Source: Nocardioides marinisabuli (GTDB taxonomy: Bacteria > Actinomycetota > Actinomycetes > Propionibacteriales > Nocardioidaceae). Taken from it: a DNA stretch of 64,000 nt. Under the pieces are notes generated by a model that did no database searches, was not told the origin of the DNA, and was given only the letters and a program-made list of their open reading frames with translations. The DNA lies in assembly GCF_013466785.1 (NCBI RefSeq), contig NZ_CP059163.1, positions 1,178,001 to 1,242,000 on the forward strand, in the 5' to 3' direction. The first letter of the stretch is position 1. Every line of letters begins with the position of its first letter. This document shows, in pieces, positions 61,595 through 64,000 of this stretch. Position numbers and translations under genes: made by a program.

Positions 61595-62440
61595 ATGAGC
61601 GTTCCCACCATCACCCTGAACAACCAGACGCAGATCCCGCAGCTCGGCTTCGGCGTGTTCCAGGTGCCGCCCGAGCAGACGGCCGACACCGTGACCAAGG
61701 CCTTCGAGGTGGGCTACCGGCACATCGACACCGCGCAGATGTACGGCAACGAGCAGGAGGTCGGCGTCGCGATCGCCAACGCCGACATCCCCCGCGACGA
61801 GCTGTACGTGACCAGCAAGCTCAACAACGGCTTCCACCGCCCCGACGACGCCCGCCGCGCCTTCGACGACACGATGAGCAAGCTCGGCCTCGACCAGATC
61901 GACCTCTTCCTCATCCACTGGCCGCTGCCGACCCTCTACGACGGCGACTTCGTCTCGACCTGGCAGACCCTGTCGGAGTTCGTGGCCGACGGGCGCGCCC
62001 GCTCCATCGGCGTCTCGAACTTCCAGCCCGCCCACCTCGAGCGGATCATCGCCGAGACCGGCGTCGTGCCCGCGGTCAACCAGATCGAGGTGCACCCCTA
62101 CTTCACCAACGAGGAGGCGCGCGCCGCCTCGATCCGCCACGGCATCGAGGTCGAGGCCTGGTCGCCGATCGCCCAGGGCGCGGTGCTCTCCGACGAGACC
62201 ATCGGCGAGATCGCGGCCGCCCACGGCAAGACCGTCTCGCAGGTCACCCTGCGCTGGCACGTCGAGCGCGGCGACATCGTCTTCCCCAAGTCGATGAAGG
62301 AGGAGCGGATGCGCGAGAACTTCGACATCTTCGACTTCTCCCTCACCGCCGACGAGGTCGCGACGATCGCCGCCCTCGACCGCGGCGCCGACGGCCGTCG
62401 CGGCCCGAACCCCGACGAGTTCGACTACGTCCCGGGCTGA
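61595..62440 (+). CDS. Aldo/keto reductase
   Basis: 281 residues from ATG at 61595 (MSVPTITLNNQTQIPQLGFG). Catalytic tetrad: Asp in YRHIDTAQMYGN (about 45), Tyr about 51, Lys in TSKLNNG (about 74), His in FLIHWPLP (about 107). NADPH-binding end VFPKSMKEERMREN. Typical of the AKR5-like 2,5-diketo-gluconate reductase or related group. Confidence 0.9.
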   Translation: MSVPTITLNNQTQIPQLGFGVFQVPPEQTADTVTKAFEVGYRHIDTAQMYGNEQEVGVAIANADIPRDELYVTSKLNNGFHRPDDARRAFDDTMSKLGLDQIDLFLIHWPLPTLYDGDFVSTWQTLSEFVADGRARSIGVSNFQPAHLERIIAETGVVPAVNQIEVHPYFTNEEARAASIRHGIEVEAWSPIAQGAVLSDETIGEIAAAHGKTVSQVTLRWHVERGDIVFPKSMKEERMRENFDIFDFSLTADEVATIAALDRGADGRRGPNPDEFDYVPG

Positions 62441-62475
62441 GCCCCCCGCACGACCCGTACGCCGCCCGGCCCGCC

Positions 62476-63103
62476 TCAGGTGAGCCGGGCGGCGACGTCG
62501 TCGGCCTCGGCGCGGGTCCAGCCGTCCCGCCGACCTGCAGGTCGCGCCGACCCCGTCGGCGACGCGCGGCAGCGCGACCAGGGTGCCGTCGACGACGACG
62601 GCGAAGCGGCCCTCGGAGCCGACCAGCCCGCTCACCAGCTCGTCCAGCGCACCTGCTGCGGCCTCGTCGAGCGCGACCTGCACGGCGTACCCGCCGTCGA
62701 CCTCGACCACCTCGACGCCCTCGACCCCGCCGTCGACGCCCGTGGGGCCGAGCAGGAAGCCGGCGCCGCGGGCGTCGCAGGCGAGCATCGCCTCGCCGCC
62801 GGGCCCGTTGGCGCTCGGCGGCTTGCGCAGGCAGTCGAGGGCCTCGAGGCGGCGCGCGAGGGCGGGGTCGAGCCCGTCGGGGCTGCGTCCCTGCGCCGCG
62901 AGCACCGGCCGGGCCTGGAAGGGCGCTGGCTCCCCCGCCGCGTCCTCCGACGGGCCGGCCGGGCTCGTCGGGGTGGGGGCCACGCCCTCACCGGGGCTGG
63001 GCTGGGAGGGCGAGGAGCCCTCGTCGGCGCAGCCGCCGACCACGACAGCCGTCAGCAGCAGGCCCACCAGACCCGTCAGCCCGGTCAGCCCCGTCGTACG
63101 CAT
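62476..63103 (-). pseudogene. SecD-P1-like secreted lipoprotein, frame broken near the 3' end
   Basis: Start ATG at 63103 (MRTTGLTGLTGLVGLLLTAV). Lipobox VVVGGC at about 21-24. A Ser/Pro/Glu-rich spacer (about 28-70) is followed by a domain with FLLGPTGVDGGVEGVEVVEV and YAVQVALDEAAAGALDELVS that resembles the SecD P1 head region. Near the stop the frame shifts: adding one C and one G in the short CC and GGG runs near 62535 turns GVGATCRSAGRL into GVGATLQVGGDGWTRAEADD and gives a stop at 62476. In the frame as written the ORF runs on as nonsense over the neighbouring genes. Confidence 0.6.
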
Positions 63104-63138
63104 GCTCCGAGACTACGCGCGAGCAGGGAGCCGCAGGC

Positions 63139-63702
63139 TCAGCCGACGGTCACCTTGACCTCGTTGGAGGCGGTCTCGGAGTCGTTGTCGACGACCCGGA
63201 AGCGGTTCACGCCCTGCGCACTGGTCTGCACGTAGGTCGCGAAGGTCTCGTTGCTGACCACGGCGGTGACCGGGAAGTCCTGCCAGCCGCCGCTGACGAA
63301 CTTCTGCACCTGCAGCACCCGGCCCTCGCCGCCCGGGTAGACGCCGGTGAGGTCGATCTGGCCCATCGGGGCCACCTGGGTCTGCCCCGCAGACAGCGAG
63401 ATCTGGCCCTCGGCGTCGTCGCTCTTCGACGGCTCCTGGGTCGGCTCCTGGCTCGCGCTGGACCCCTCGCCCGGCTCGGCGGCCAGCGTGAGCAGCGGCC
63501 CCGAGGGGCCCTCGGTCTGCGAGGGGCGCGGCAGGTAGAGGGAGGCGGCGTCGGTCGCGGTGCTGGCGCCGGAGGAGCCGTCGATGCCCAGCACCCGGGT
63601 CACGGCCAGGGCGCCACCTCCGAGCACCAGACCGACGGCCAGGCCGACGCCGACCAGCGCGAGCAGCCCCGTCAGGACGGGGCGGTCGTCGTGCAGGGCC
63701 AC
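63139..63702 (-). CDS. Membrane-anchored extracellular hypothetical protein
   Basis: 187 residues from GTG. One transmembrane helix (about 10-35, GLLALVGVGLAVGLVLGGGA), a Ser/Glu/Gln-rich acidic linker (about 70-95) and a beta-rich domain (about 98-187) with GRVLQVQKFVSGGWQDFPVT, similar to Ig-like or SH3-like extracellular domains. No family recognised. Not obviously co-transcribed with its neighbours. Confidence 0.6.
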   Translation of the reverse strand: MALHDDRPVLTGLLALVGVGLAVGLVLGGGALAVTRVLGIDGSSGASTATDAASLYLPRPSQTEGPSGPLLTLAAEPGEGSSASQEPTQEPSKSDDAEGQISLSAGQTQVAPMGQIDLTGVYPGGEGRVLQVQKFVSGGWQDFPVTAVVSNETFATYVQTSAQGVNRFRVVDNDSETASNEVKVTVG

Positions 63703-63792
63703 GGGGGTCTCCGTCGTCGTCTCGGCGAGCAGTCGCTGCTCATTGTCGCGGACAACGCGGCGCGGACCAAGCCGCGTCCCCGCGGGCAGCGG

Positions 63793-64000
63793 CTACAGGC
63801 CGCGCCTCCACACGATCTCCTCGTGCAGGTGCCGGCTGCGCCAGCCCTCGGCGGTGCGCACCAGCCGGTGGTGGTAGATCCCGCCGAGCTCCACGACCTT
63901 CTCGCCGCCGGCGCCGTCGCTCATCACCATCGGGTTGTGGAAGTACGCCGTCGTGGTCGCGGTGTCGCCCTCCAGGCGGGTCTCGACCTGGCCGAGCATG
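63793..64000 (-). CDS. NTF2/SnoaL-like protein, 5' end beyond the window
   Basis: The last 69 residues are visible, with no start: HMLGQVETRLEGDTATTTAY is near the edge, then GGIYHHRLVRTAEGWRSRHL and HEEIVWRRGL. This ending is typical of SnoaL-like NTF2 fold proteins, which range from polyketide cyclases to dehydratases. Confidence 0.65.
   Translation of the reverse strand, partial: MLGQVETRLEGDTATTTAYFHNPMVMSDGAGGEKVVELGGIYHHRLVRTAEGWRSRHLHEEIVWRRGL

Overview
The window is very GC-rich (clearly above 70% by eye), packs its genes tightly with many 4-base GTGA/ATGA stop-start overlaps, and starts many genes with GTG. Protein content points to a high-GC actinobacterium, most likely Nocardioides or another Nocardioidaceae: HspR-controlled dnaK-grpE-dnaJ-hspR operon with HAIR operators, class I lysyl-tRNA synthetase, SigE-family ECF factor, DUF3151 beside a class II aldolase, MerR-type HspR. 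The order purA, fba/DUF3151, DedA, TrmH, pyrE, clpB, dnaK operon resembles the conserved actinobacterial neighbourhood known from mycobacteria. No tRNA, rRNA, CRISPR array, phage or transposase gene was seen.

Layout. 1-9.9 kb: de novo purine genes on the minus strand (purL fragment, purQ, purS, purC), with a secreted DUF1906/peptidoglycan-binding protein inserted in opposite orientation, an acyl-CoA synthetase, and a secreted M28 peptidase. 9.9-20 kb: an accessory block made of an ECF sigma factor, a zinc-finger anti-sigma and a mercuric-reductase-like flavoprotein, converging on a minus-strand operon of a CDP-alcohol phosphatidyltransferase, a YnjB-like binding lipoprotein, two permeases, an ATPase and a TVP38 membrane protein; then an MFS exporter. 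20-25 kb: DJ-1-like protein, purB, purD, purA. 25-41 kb: lipid kinase, TrmB/LuxR-like regulator, lysS, DUF3151, fba, an ECF sigma locus with its regulator gene first, M14 peptidase, TrmH methyltransferase, DedA and DUF368 membrane proteins (both from families tied to undecaprenyl-phosphate recycling), pyrE, aminotransferase. 41-56 kb: clpB, a two-component-like operon, Abi-alpha and DUF445 proteins, amylosucrase, hspR-dnaJ-grpE-dnaK. 56-64 kb: GNAT, a small WXG100-like trio, an NqrB/RnfD-like protein converging on a CRTAC1 FG-GAP protein, Nudix hydrolase, aldo/keto reductase, lipoprotein, and a partial SnoaL-like gene.

Two features cut across the window. First, a family of 22-base units forms tandem, mostly inverted arrays that begin exactly on gene stop codons at five places (4.7, 32.7, 36.6, 39.4 and 51.4 kb), four of them between convergent genes. 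Second, at least four genes, perhaps five, have apparent single-base frameshifts in short G/C runs whose correction restores family-like C-termini and the usual stop-start overlaps; this looks more like indel error in the assembly than decay, and should be settled before any of these genes is called a pseudogene.
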